The notes under the pieces were generated by a model that saw nothing but the letters and a program-made list of their open reading frames with translations, had not been told where the DNA came from and did no database searches. A DNA stretch of 64,000 bases from Roseivirga ehrenbergii (GTDB lineage Bacteria > Bacteroidota > Bacteroidia > Cytophagales > Cyclobacteriaceae), in assembly GCF_001593005.1 (NCBI RefSeq), contig NZ_LQZQ01000045.1, forward strand, positions 496,001-560,000, in the 5' to 3' direction. Numbering within the stretch: the stretch's first letter is position 1; every line of letters starts with the position of its first letter. The position numbers and the translations under genes are program-made. This document shows positions 45,630 to 54,395 of this stretch, piece by piece.

Positions 45630-45637
45630 TATCTTTG
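45630..45637 (+). promoter_or_regulatory. -7 element of the SulP promoter
   Basis: TATCTTTG matches TAnnTTTG exactly. No TTTG occurs 19 bp upstream, where instead the Crp/Fnr-like palindrome ends; this is the picture expected for an activator-dependent promoter. The start codon follows 42 bp later. Confidence 0.5.
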
Positions 45638-45679
45638 TATGGTAATCGAGTAATTTAACACTCGACAAACTAGCATTCA

Positions 45680-47404
45680 GTGATTAGAAGATTATTTCCC
45701 ATTCTTAGTTGGCTTCCAAATTATCAGAAAGAAAATCTGAATGGTGATGTTTTCGCTGGATTAGCGGTTGGTGTAATGTTAATTCCTCAAGGCATGGCTT
45801 ACGCTATGATTGCAGGTTTACCACCAGTGTATGGTTTATATACTGCTATTTTCCCTCAACTGATTTATGCCATTATGGGTACTTCACGCCAATTGGCAGT
45901 TGGGCCCGTAGCGATGGATTCTTTATTGGTAGCTTCAGGTATTTCTATTTTAGCCACAGAGGGTACAGAAACCTATTTAGCCTTCGCCATTCTTCTTGCC
46001 TTTTTTGTAGGGGCATTACAGTTTCTATTAGGGGTTCTAAAAATGGGTTTTATCACCAATTTACTCTCCAAACCAGTAATCAGCGGCTTTACCTCTGCAG
46101 TGGCTTTCATCATCGCACTTAACCAGCTGAAAGATTTAATAGGAGTGGAGTTGGTAAAGAGCAATCGCAGCCATGAAATTCTGATTTCGGCAATTAAGAA
46201 TATTGGGAGTACACACACTTTGACCTTAATTATTGGGATTTTAGGCATCATTTTAATTAAGGCAATTAAAAGTTGGAACAAGAAGTTGCCAGGTGCTTTT
46301 CTGGCTTTAGTCCTTGGAATTGCAGCCGTTTACGGTTTGGGCTTACATAACCAAGGAGTAAGTATTGTAGAAAATATACCCTCTGGTTTACCTCAATTTA
46401 TAATTCCTGACATTACATTAACACATTTCAAAACACTGGTGCCTTTGGCGGGTACATTAGCTGTTATTTCATTTATTGAAGCTTATTCTGTGGGAAAAGC
46501 CATGGAGTCGAAAGCGAAAAGCTATAAGATCGTTCCAAACCAAGAACTGATTGCCTTAGGAGCTTCCAATATGTTCGGTTCATTCTTTCAAGCCTTCCCT
46601 GCAACAGCAGGCTTTTCTCGATCAGCTGTGAATTACGAATCTGGTGCTAAAACACCGTTGGCAGGGATTATCAGTGCGGTAATTGTAACACTCACATTGC
46701 TATTCCTAACTCCTCTATTTTACTATTTACCCAAGGCCATTCTTGCTTCTATTATTATGATTGCGGTGGTCAATTTGATAGAATTTGCTTACCTGAAATA
46801 CCTTTGGCGAACAAGTAAAATGGAGTTTGCGCTAATGCTAATCACCTTTTTGGTCACTTTCAGTTTTGGTATGGTAGAAGGTATTGTTACGGGAGTGGCT
46901 TTGTCAATTTTGTTATTGCTTTTTAAAGCCGCCAACCCGCATATGGCTGTTTTAGGTAGAATAAAGGGCTTTACAGAATACCGAAATGAAAAAAGATTTA
47001 AAGATTTAGAATCATGGGAACACCTGCTTATCATCAGAATTGATGCCCCCTTTGCTTTTGTAAATATTCAAACCATTAAAGAATGGATTTTGAATGAAAT
47101 ACAAAAAAGAGAAGGAAAGCTAAAAAAGGTAATTATAGATGCAGGCCCTGTATCATACATTGATGCCACTGGCATTGATGGCATTCGTGACTTGATTGAT
47201 ACTTTGAAGAAGAAAGAAATAGAGTTGATTTTTTCCGAAGTAATTGGCCCAGTGCGCGATGCCTTCCACAGAAATCACTTGTTCAGTGAGAAGGCTTCTG
47301 AAATTTTCTTTATGACTACCGATGAAGCTGTTACATATTGTATATCAGAGGATTTTAAAAATCAGCACGCAAATTTAGCTGTGCAAGCGAACGAAAAATC
47401 ATAG
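45680..47404 (+). CDS. SulP-family anion transporter with STAS domain
   Basis: 574 residues starting at a GTG (no ATG fits the family start MIRRLFPILSWLPNY). The SulP core has 10-14 helices; signatures are AGLAVGVMLIPQGMAYAMIAG (21 residues, so given here as AGLAVGVMLIPQGMAYAM) and GLPPVYGLYTAIFPQ. The cytoplasmic STAS domain is at about 435-555 (VIIDAGPVSYIDATGIDGI). The gene lies in front of sulfur-metabolism genes, so sulfate, sulfite or another sulfur oxyanion is the likely cargo. Bicarbonate is the usual alternative for SulP proteins. Direction of transport is unknown. Confidence 0.85.
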   Translation: MIRRLFPILSWLPNYQKENLNGDVFAGLAVGVMLIPQGMAYAMIAGLPPVYGLYTAIFPQLIYAIMGTSRQLAVGPVAMDSLLVASGISILATEGTETYLAFAILLAFFVGALQFLLGVLKMGFITNLLSKPVISGFTSAVAFIIALNQLKDLIGVELVKSNRSHEILISAIKNIGSTHTLTLIIGILGIILIKAIKSWNKKLPGAFLALVLGIAAVYGLGLHNQGVSIVENIPSGLPQFIIPDITLTHFKTLVPLAGTLAVISFIEAYSVGKAMESKAKSYKIVPNQELIALGASNMFGSFFQAFPATAGFSRSAVNYESGAKTPLAGIISAVIVTLTLLFLTPLFYYLPKAILASIIMIAVVNLIEFAYLKYLWRTSKMEFALMLITFLVTFSFGMVEGIVTGVALSILLLLFKAANPHMAVLGRIKGFTEYRNEKRFKDLESWEHLLIIRIDAPFAFVNIQTIKEWILNEIQKREGKLKKVIIDAGPVSYIDATGIDGIRDLIDTLKKKEIELIFSEVIGPVRDAFHRNHLFSEKASEIFFMTTDEAVTYCISEDFKNQHANLAVQANEKS

Positions 47405-47458
47405 TAATTGTTAAAAATATAGTACTGATTAAGTACCAGAAAAAGAAAATATAAAGAG

Positions 47459-48868
47459 ATGAAAATAGATCAAATTTACACAGGATGTTTGGCTCAAGGA
47501 GCCTACTATATTGAAAGCAATGGAGAAGTGGCAATTATTGATCCGCTTCGTGAAACTCAGCCTTATATTGACAAGGCGACAAAAGATGGAGCAAAAATTA
47601 AATATATTTTCGAAACGCATTTCCATGCCGATTTCGTTTCTGGCCATTTAGATTTGGCCAATAAAACAGGAGCTACCATTATTTATGGACCGAATGCAAA
47701 AACTAGTTTTGATATCCATGAGGCCACAGATGGGGAGGTTTTCGAATTGGGAAATGTGAAATTCAAAGTGCTTCATACCCCAGGCCATACCCAAGAAAGC
47801 TCAAGTTATTTATTGATTGATGAGAATGGAAAAGAGGTAGCGCTATTCAGTGGCGATACTCTTTTTATTGGTGATGTAGGTAGGCCTGACTTGGCGGTTA
47901 AATCTGATTTAACCCAAGAAGATTTAGCCAGCATGTTGTTCGATAGCCTTCGAAATAAAATCATGACTTTACCTGACGATGTAATTGTTTATCCAGCACA
48001 CGGTGCAGGTTCAGCTTGTGGTAAAAACATGAGTAAAGAGACATCGGATACATTGGGGAATCAAAAGAAAATGAACTACGCACTTCGCGCGAATATGACA
48101 CGTGAAGAGTTTATTAAGGAAGTTACCACAGGTATTTTACCTCCACCTCAATATTTCCAGAAAAATGCAATGTTGAATAAAACTGGAGTTTCTGGATTAG
48201 ACGAAATCCTTGAAAAAGGAAGTGTTCCTTTAGATGTAGATACTTTTGAAGCCATTGCTAATCATCAGGAAGCATTAATTTTAGACACTAGAAATCAAGT
48301 TGATTTCAAAGATGGATTTATTCCTAATTCTATCTTCATTGGTATAGATGGAAGTTTTGCCCCTTGGGTAGGCGCTCTAATTACCGACTTAAAACAATCT
48401 ATCATTTTCTTGGCCGATGAGGGCAGGGAAGAAGAAGTGGTAACTCGTTTATCAAGGGTAGGTTATGATAATACATTAGGTTATTTAAAAGGCGGAATTG
48501 AGGCTTGGAGAAATGCAGGAAAAGAGATTGACACGATTGAATCTATTCCGGCTACCCAATTGGCAGAGGAGTTTAAGTCTGGTAATTTGAATGTACTTGA
48601 TGTTAGAAAACCAACAGAGTATTCTGCTGAACATATTGAAGGTGCTGAAAACGTAGCTCTTGATTACATTAATGAGAATATGGATAAAATCAGCAAAGAC
48701 AAAACCTATCACATTCATTGTGCGGGAGGTTATCGCTCTATGATTTTCTCTTCAATCCTTAAATCTAGAGGTTTTGATAAAGTGATTGATGTGGCAGGTG
48801 GTTTTAAGGCCATAAGCGAAACCGATTTACCAATTACAAATTTCGTTTGCCCTACAACGCTTAAATAA
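47459..48868 (+). CDS. Metallo-beta-lactamase/double-rhodanese protein (persulfide dioxygenase-like)
   Basis: 469 residues. The N-terminal MBL domain (1-230) has the metal motif THFHADFVSGH and HTPGHTQESS, the ETHE1/persulfide dioxygenase pattern, with FSGDTLFIGDVGRPDL. Two rhodanese domains follow (about 255-355 and 365-469). The first has lost its catalytic Cys (IIFLADEGREEE), whereas the second keeps it (IHCAGGYRS). Such proteins oxidise low-molecular-weight persulfide to sulfite and move sulfur to acceptors. The gene is 54 bp after SulP and before the thiosulfate importer, fitting thiosulfate/persulfide use. A terminator lies just after it. Confidence 0.88.
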   Translation: MKIDQIYTGCLAQGAYYIESNGEVAIIDPLRETQPYIDKATKDGAKIKYIFETHFHADFVSGHLDLANKTGATIIYGPNAKTSFDIHEATDGEVFELGNVKFKVLHTPGHTQESSSYLLIDENGKEVALFSGDTLFIGDVGRPDLAVKSDLTQEDLASMLFDSLRNKIMTLPDDVIVYPAHGAGSACGKNMSKETSDTLGNQKKMNYALRANMTREEFIKEVTTGILPPPQYFQKNAMLNKTGVSGLDEILEKGSVPLDVDTFEAIANHQEALILDTRNQVDFKDGFIPNSIFIGIDGSFAPWVGALITDLKQSIIFLADEGREEEVVTRLSRVGYDNTLGYLKGGIEAWRNAGKEIDTIESIPATQLAEEFKSGNLNVLDVRKPTEYSAEHIEGAENVALDYINENMDKISKDKTYHIHCAGGYRSMIFSSILKSRGFDKVIDVAGGFKAISETDLPITNFVCPTTLK

Positions 48869-48895
48869 CTAAATAAAGTTTAAAACAGTATTCTT

Positions 48896-48945
48896 CCGGC
48901 TACTTTTGATCTCTACTGGATCAAGGGTAGCTGGTTTTCTTTTTT
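48896..48945 (+). terminator. Terminator after the persulfide dioxygenase-like gene
   Basis: CCGGCTACTTTTGATC (48896-48911) pairs with GATCAAGGGTAGCTGG (48919-48934) over 16 bp including three G-U pairs, with a seven-base loop, then TTTTCTTTTTT. It separates the SulP-MBL unit from the YeeE pair, or attenuates between them. Confidence 0.8.
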
Positions 48946-48964
48946 ACTCACGTCTAGATTTCTT

Positions 48965-49540
48965 ATGAATAATATTATTGAGATTGTTAGCTCTCCTTGG
49001 CCATGGTGGATTGCAGGTCCGGCTATTGCATTATTAATGTTTGCATTGATTTATTTCGGAAACAGCTTTGGTTTTTCTGCAAACTTCAGAACCATCTGTT
49101 CCATGTTTGGCGCAGGCAAGTCATGCGATTTCTTCGATTTCGATTGGAAAAAACAAACCTGGAACTTGGTGTTTGCCATAGGAGCTATTTTGGGCGGTTT
49201 CATTGCAAGCCAATATCTGTCTTCCGGTGATGCTATTGCGCTTTCAGAGAAAACCATAACTGAACTTCAAGGCTACGGATTAGAAAACCCAGGTGCCGAC
49301 ATTGTGCCAATGTCCATCTTTAGTTTCGAATCTCTGTTCACACTGAAAGGATTGATATTTATTGTTTTGGGTGGCTTTTGTGTTGGCTTCGGAACACGCT
49401 ATGCGGGCGGCTGCACCTCAGGACATGCCATTTCAGGTTTGAGCGATTTACAGCTTGCTTCTCTAATCGCTGTCATTGGTTTCTTCATCGGTGGTCTCTC
49501 CATTACCTACTTTGTTCTTCCTTTAATATTACCTGCTTAA
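48965..49540 (+). CDS. YeeE/YedE-family thiosulfate transporter, first half
   Basis: A 191-residue membrane protein with about four or five helices. It has the conserved cysteine motif GGCTSGHAISG typical of YeeE/YedE (DUF395, sulf_transp) proteins, whose cysteines pass thiosulfate along by short-lived S-S contacts in the solved YeeE. Internal FGTRYAGGCTSGHA is a full family match. The other half is the next gene, 10 bp downstream; in E. coli YeeE one chain carries both halves. Together they should form one importer of thiosulfate or a related sulfur compound. Confidence 0.88.
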   Translation: MNNIIEIVSSPWPWWIAGPAIALLMFALIYFGNSFGFSANFRTICSMFGAGKSCDFFDFDWKKQTWNLVFAIGAILGGFIASQYLSSGDAIALSEKTITELQGYGLENPGADIVPMSIFSFESLFTLKGLIFIVLGGFCVGFGTRYAGGCTSGHAISGLSDLQLASLIAVIGFFIGGLSITYFVLPLILPA

Positions 49541-49550
49541 ATTACTGATA

Positions 49551-49964
49551 ATGAAATACTTTAAATATTTAATATTAGGGACTGTATTCGGTATTGTACT
49601 TACCAAGGCTGAATTAATTTCATGGTTCAGGATTTATGAAATGTTTCGTTTTCAGTCTTTTCACATGTATGGAGTTATAGGCTCTGCTGTAGTTTTAGGG
49701 GTGATAATCACTCAAATCATAAAGCGGACAAACATGAAAGATGCTAAGGGCGAACCTATTATCATAGCACCAAAGAAGCTCTCTGTTTGGCGCTACTTAC
49801 TTGGCGGAATCATCTTTGGTTTTGGTTGGGCGCTAACCGGAGCCTGCCCGGGTCCAATGTTTATTTTGGCTGGTAATGGTGTGTTTGTTATTTTCGTGGC
49901 CATCGCATCGGGGCTTTTGGGCACTTTTGTTTACGGAAAAATAAGACATAAACTACCACATTAG
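49551..49964 (+). CDS. YeeE/YedE-family thiosulfate transporter, second half
   Basis: 137 residues with about four helices and the second conserved cysteine site GWALTGACPGPMF, the counterpart of GGCTSGH in the previous protein. The short intergenic gap (10 bp) and matching lengths show the pair to be a split YeeE/YedE transporter. The porin gene starts 5 bp after its stop, so outer-membrane and inner-membrane steps are co-transcribed. Confidence 0.87.
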   Translation: MKYFKYLILGTVFGIVLTKAELISWFRIYEMFRFQSFHMYGVIGSAVVLGVIITQIIKRTNMKDAKGEPIIIAPKKLSVWRYLLGGIIFGFGWALTGACPGPMFILAGNGVFVIFVAIASGLLGTFVYGKIRHKLPH

Positions 49965-49969
49965 AAACT

Positions 49970-51319
49970 ATGAAACGAACTCGTTCTTTATTTTTGATTT
50001 GCTTTTTTAACCTTCAATTTATTACTGCTTTTGCTCAAGAAGGAGAAAAGGAACGTGGTTTTTGGTCTGGAGCTGTTACCACTCGTTATATGCAAACCTC
50101 TAATAAAGGAACGCTTGAAGACTTCTCTATTTTGGCTTCGTATGGCAAAGTTGGCTATCATATTAAACTGCGCGACTGGCTTAAATTTGGGGTTTCCGGA
50201 AATGGATTGATTCATTATGGTACAGGCGGAATTGACAAAAGGGATCAAACAACCGGTTCAGGGCCAATTTATGAGGCCAACCTTTGGAACAGTAGGCTGA
50301 TGTCTGGTTCAGCAGAATTTAGTTTACCTGAACTTTATCTCGATTTTAAGTTTGATAGTCATTTGATTAGAGTGGGAAGGTTTATCGAAGACTCACCAAC
50401 CATAAATGGCGAGGGCTGGCCATTTCCAAATGCACTAAAAGGGCTTTGGTATAAATATCAACCCCTAGTAGGTTTTAACGCAGAAGCCGCATTCATTGAC
50501 AGAATTGCATCTCGATTTTCAGGAGATTTTGAGAATATTGGTAATACCATAGGGGCTGGAGGTCTTGGTGTAGGAACAGATGGCAGCGGTAGTCAATACT
50601 GGGCAGCTACTAATTCCAATTTTGTAGCCATCACAAAATTAGGCTACCGATTCTCGGGTGGTCTAGATTTAGCATTTTGGAATTATTACACCGACAATAT
50701 TTCGAACACAATTTTTACTGAAGCTAAATTTGATGTAGGAGAGGATAAGGATTGGCATATTGCTGGTCAGTTTATTTATCAAACCAAAATAGGAGATGGA
50801 GGTAATAATTCTGGTATTCTTCAGTACAAGCAAGATGAATCTGCGAGTGGTTTTGGGTTTATGGTAAAGAAGGACATTTCAAAAAGCGCTTTGTCTTTAG
50901 CCTTTACAAGAATTGCAGATGGAAGTCGACTACTTTTGCCTAGAGAATGGGGAAAAGAGCCTTTCTATACTTTCCAAAGAAGAACTAGAGTGGAAGGGAT
51001 TAGTGATGTTACAGCCGTAGTTGTGAAATGGGAAAGTAGTTTAGATAAAGAAAACCATAAGCTCAATATGTTTTCAAGTTTAGGCTACCACAGTTTGCCA
51101 AATCCAGCAGATGCTTCTAAAAATAAATATCAAGTACCATCTACTGCTCATTTAGATGGTTCAATCAAGTATAGTCCTAAAAATAAGTTGCGTGGTTTTT
51201 CCGCAGAACTCTATGTAGCCGGACGATTTTTAGCCGGAGAAACGGTTTCAAATTCCGCTTATCTAATTAATCGTGCCGATTTCTTTCATTCTGACTTGAT
51301 TTTGAGTTACATTTTCTAA
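49970..51319 (+). CDS. Outer-membrane porin-like beta-barrel protein
   Basis: A 449-residue protein with signal peptide ending TAFAQ (about residue 23), many alternating-hydrophobic strands, few cysteines and a C-terminal Phe (DLILSYIF) as in outer-membrane barrels. The pattern (RVGRFIEDSP, then WAATNSNFVAITKLGYRF) is reminiscent of OprD-type substrate-specific porins, but I cannot prove that family by eye. It lies between the thiosulfate importer and the TsdA-like cytochrome, so it may admit thiosulfate or release tetrathionate. Confidence 0.65.
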   Translation: MKRTRSLFLICFFNLQFITAFAQEGEKERGFWSGAVTTRYMQTSNKGTLEDFSILASYGKVGYHIKLRDWLKFGVSGNGLIHYGTGGIDKRDQTTGSGPIYEANLWNSRLMSGSAEFSLPELYLDFKFDSHLIRVGRFIEDSPTINGEGWPFPNALKGLWYKYQPLVGFNAEAAFIDRIASRFSGDFENIGNTIGAGGLGVGTDGSGSQYWAATNSNFVAITKLGYRFSGGLDLAFWNYYTDNISNTIFTEAKFDVGEDKDWHIAGQFIYQTKIGDGGNNSGILQYKQDESASGFGFMVKKDISKSALSLAFTRIADGSRLLLPREWGKEPFYTFQRRTRVEGISDVTAVVVKWESSLDKENHKLNMFSSLGYHSLPNPADASKNKYQVPSTAHLDGSIKYSPKNKLRGFSAELYVAGRFLAGETVSNSAYLINRADFFHSDLILSYIF

Positions 51320-51328
51320 AATTGGAAA

Positions 51329-52354
51329 ATGAACCTTATTGAAGGAATAAAAGCGATTAGTCAAATACTGAAACTGATACTGTCGGTTTTAGTAGTTCTA
51401 ATTGCTTTTGTTTTGATGCTTCAATTTAATCCAGAAGCATTTCACTCAAAAAAAGTAGACCCCGCCAATTGGAAGCCCCGCTCAGTACTTACTGACTTAG
51501 AAGGTGAAAGTCAGGCTTCATTGATTAGGTTTGGTCACGAATTGATCACGAAAACGCCACAGTATATTGGGCCACTGTCCGCTGACGAAAAAAAACGTTT
51601 AGCAGGTAATAATCTCACCTGTCAGAATTGTCATTTAGAGGCTGGCACCAAACCTGGCGCTGGCTCTTTTGTTGGGGTTTTTAATCGTTTCCCTCAGTTT
51701 AGAGGAAGAGAAAACCAAATAGGCTCACTCGAGGAACGTATTAACGGTTGTATGCAACGTAGCATGAACGGTGATTCGTTACCTGAAACCAGCTTAGAAA
51801 TGAAAGCCATGATTGCTTATATCAAGTGGTTGAGTGAAGATGTGCCTGAAGAAAAAGTTGATATCTATAAAGGCTTTGTTAAGGTCGAATTACCTAACGT
51901 AAAGGCTGATCTGTTAACGGGTAAATCTATTTATGAAAAAAACTGCGTAACCTGTCATGGTGCCGATGGTCAAGGAGTGAGACTTAATGAAAACAGCCTT
52001 TATCAATACCCGCCACTTTGGGGCAATGATACCTTTAATGATGGTGCTGGAATGCACCGAGTAATTACCGCAGCAGAATTTATAAAGGGCAACATGCCAT
52101 ATTTACAAGCCACTTGGGACAACCCTGTTTTATCCGATGAAGAGGCTTATCATGTAGCGGCATATATCAACAGTTTCGACCGACCAGAGAAGGCGAATAA
52201 AGAGCTCGATTTTCCTGATAAAAAGCTTAAACCTGTTTCCACACCTTACGGCCCATGGACAGACACTTTTTCTGCTGAGCAGCATAAATATGGCCCATTT
52301 CAACCCATTATGGCTTATTACGAAAAAGAGTTCGGTATAAAGAAATCGAAATAA
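51329..52354 (+). CDS. tsdA: TsdA-like diheme thiosulfate dehydrogenase
   Basis: 341 residues with an N-terminal membrane anchor (about 14-33) and two heme c sites, CQNCH at 98-102 and CVTCH at 206-210. Between them RINGCMQRSMNG (138-148) holds Cys141, matching the axial Cys ligand of heme 1 in TsdA; FIKGNMP (251-257) with Lys253/Met256 matches the heme 2 ligand region. TsdA links two thiosulfate molecules to tetrathionate, or runs in reverse. Length and motifs fit the family. It starts 10 bp after the porin gene, in a cluster with a thiosulfate importer and a persulfide dioxygenase. Anchored periplasmic location inferred. Confidence 0.85.
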   Translation: MNLIEGIKAISQILKLILSVLVVLIAFVLMLQFNPEAFHSKKVDPANWKPRSVLTDLEGESQASLIRFGHELITKTPQYIGPLSADEKKRLAGNNLTCQNCHLEAGTKPGAGSFVGVFNRFPQFRGRENQIGSLEERINGCMQRSMNGDSLPETSLEMKAMIAYIKWLSEDVPEEKVDIYKGFVKVELPNVKADLLTGKSIYEKNCVTCHGADGQGVRLNENSLYQYPPLWGNDTFNDGAGMHRVITAAEFIKGNMPYLQATWDNPVLSDEEAYHVAAYINSFDRPEKANKELDFPDKKLKPVSTPYGPWTDTFSAEQHKYGPFQPIMAYYEKEFGIKKSK

Positions 52355-52436
52355 TAGATTGATTCTTCAGACTACAATGAGTTTGAGTTTTGTGTATAGT
52401 CGAAATCTGTATAGCTTTAGGAAACAACCTTGAACC

Positions 52437-53789
52437 ATGAAGAAATTCCTGACACTTGCCTTTCTGGCCTTTGCCATCTTATCTGCACACGCTCAAGCTA
52501 ATAGTACTCACATTCTGTCTATGAAAGATAGGGCCGAAACTATTGATCGCTTATTGGAAGATAAAATTCAGAATTACCTCCCAGGCATCATGAGAAGAGA
52601 GGGAGTGGACATGTGGGTGGTGATGTCTCGTGAATACAACGAAGATCCCGTAATCAAGACTTTATTGCCAGCAACTTGGCTAGCGGCCAGAAGAAGAACA
52701 ATTCTAATCATGTTCGATCGTGGTGAAAAGGAAGGAATTGAATCGATTGCCGTAGCCCGTTACGATGTGGGTCCTAGTTTTAAAAGTGCTTGGAATCCTG
52801 AAGAACAACCCGACCAATGGGCAAGAGTGGCTGAAATTATTCGTGAAAGAAACCCAAAGAAAATTGCTGTCAATAAATCCAAATATTTCGGAATTACCGA
52901 TGGGGTAGTGGCCACCGATTTAGAAGAATTTACGGCAGCTCTAAATAAGAAGGATCAAGCAAAAATCATTTCGGCAGAAAAAGTGGCTATTGGTTGGTTA
53001 GAAACCAGAACAGAGGCGGAAATGGCAATTTATCCGCATATCGTACGGATTTCACACATGATTATTCAAGAAGCCTTTTCCGACAAAGTAATTACTCCTG
53101 GAGTAACAACTACTGAAGATGTAGTGTGGTGGATGCGCGATAAAGTGGTTGAGCTAGGGCTTCAAACATGGTTTCACCCCACAGTTGATGTTCAAAGGGC
53201 CGATCCAGAAAGCTTTGATCATTTACGCACTTTTACAAAACGACCAGAGAAGAATGTTATACTTCCGGGCGACCTTTTGCACTGCGATTTCGGGATTACT
53301 TATTTAAGGCTCAACACTGACCAGCAACAACATGCTTATGTTTTACGTCCGAGTGAAACAGAAGTGCCTTCATTTTTGCAAGCAGCATTTAAAAATGGAA
53401 ATCGCCTTCAAGATATTTTCACCAATAATTTTGAAGAAGGAAGAACGGGCAACGAAGTACTAAAAATGTCTCGCGAACAAGCCATTGCTGAAGGTATAAA
53501 ACCTTCAATTTATACCCACCCAATTGGATATCATGGCCACGCATCAGGTACTACCTTGGGTATGTGGGATTCGCAAGGAGGCGTACCAGTTACAGGAGAT
53601 TACCCTTTGCACCTTAATACAGCCTATTCCATTGAGTTGAATGCTGCTACGTATATTCAAGAGTGGAAAAAAGAAATTCGAATAATGTTGGAAGAAGAGG
53701 CCTTTTTCGATAAATCGGGTGTTTGGTACATTGATGGTCGTCAGAATGAAATAATGACCATTCCAAGGCTACCAGCAAGATCTAAATAA
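52437..53789 (+). CDS. Exported M24-family metallopeptidase (Xaa-Pro aminopeptidase-like)
   Basis: 450 residues with signal peptide ending LSAHAQ (residue 20). The pita-bread fold of M24 is visible at about 190-445. Metal ligands expected for the family appear as Asp in LHCDFG, Asp in LNTDQQQH, His in HPIGYHGHASG, Glu in SIELNA and Glu in IMLEEEA. The N-terminal creatinase-like domain (DMWVVMSREYNEDP) is present. It is not part of the sulfur cluster by function; the gap before it is 82 bp. Precise peptide specificity unknown; prolidase-like activity is the default. Confidence 0.85.
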   Translation: MKKFLTLAFLAFAILSAHAQANSTHILSMKDRAETIDRLLEDKIQNYLPGIMRREGVDMWVVMSREYNEDPVIKTLLPATWLAARRRTILIMFDRGEKEGIESIAVARYDVGPSFKSAWNPEEQPDQWARVAEIIRERNPKKIAVNKSKYFGITDGVVATDLEEFTAALNKKDQAKIISAEKVAIGWLETRTEAEMAIYPHIVRISHMIIQEAFSDKVITPGVTTTEDVVWWMRDKVVELGLQTWFHPTVDVQRADPESFDHLRTFTKRPEKNVILPGDLLHCDFGITYLRLNTDQQQHAYVLRPSETEVPSFLQAAFKNGNRLQDIFTNNFEEGRTGNEVLKMSREQAIAEGIKPSIYTHPIGYHGHASGTTLGMWDSQGGVPVTGDYPLHLNTAYSIELNAATYIQEWKKEIRIMLEEEAFFDKSGVWYIDGRQNEIMTIPRLPARSK

Positions 53790-53814
53790 GTCTTAAGTTG
53801 ATTAGTTTCAGCAG

Positions 53815-54393
53815 ATGAAAAAGCAGAAAAAGGGTTTCTATAACTACTTTACTAAAAACCTGATTAAGGGCTTTTTATATTTGGCTGTTCTGGTTCTCGC
53901 CATTATACTTTTTAAGAGTTATTTTCAAGAACAGCATGACGCCATCGAGCATTGGGTTTCAGATGATTATGGGCTTATGCTCGTTATTTTCCTTATCTCC
54001 GAAATTTTCGTGGGCATATTGCCTCCAGAACTTTTTATGATATGGTCCATTGATGATCCAATTATGGTTTATACGGGAATTGTAGCTACAATGACGGTTA
54101 TTTCACTCTTTGCCGGTTGGGTTAATTATTGGGTTGGAAAAAAGATCAGTACCAAGAAGTTCTTTCACCGTATTTTTAAAAGACGACTACGCAAATTTCA
54201 GAGGCGCTATGAACAGTATGGGGGAGGATTTATTATCGTTGCCGCTTTAACCCCACTTCCATTTTCACTCATCAGCTTGTTTACGGGTTCAATGTCGTAT
54301 CCAGCTAAAAAGTATTTCATGTACTCCTCATTCCGAATTTTAAGGTTCGTGGTATATGGAATTATAGTTTGGCAATTGGATGGTTATATTTAA
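53815..54393 (+). CDS. DedA/VTT-domain-like membrane protein
   Basis: 192 residues with three or four membrane helices. The order of a hydrophobic N-terminal anchor, ILPPELFMIW, GWVNYWVGK and the C-terminal PLPFSLISLFTGSMSYPAKK, then YSSFRILRFVV, matches the DedA/SNARE-associated (VTT) fold, here short and without the N-terminal re-entrant acidic motif usual in DedA. Members move lipid carriers across the membrane in other bacteria. Starts 26 bp after the M24 gene and may share its transcript. The convergent EEP gene ends 2 bp away. Confidence 0.7.
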   Translation: MKKQKKGFYNYFTKNLIKGFLYLAVLVLAIILFKSYFQEQHDAIEHWVSDDYGLMLVIFLISEIFVGILPPELFMIWSIDDPIMVYTGIVATMTVISLFAGWVNYWVGKKISTKKFFHRIFKRRLRKFQRRYEQYGGGFIIVAALTPLPFSLISLFTGSMSYPAKKYFMYSSFRILRFVVYGIIVWQLDGYI

Positions 54394-54395
54394 CA

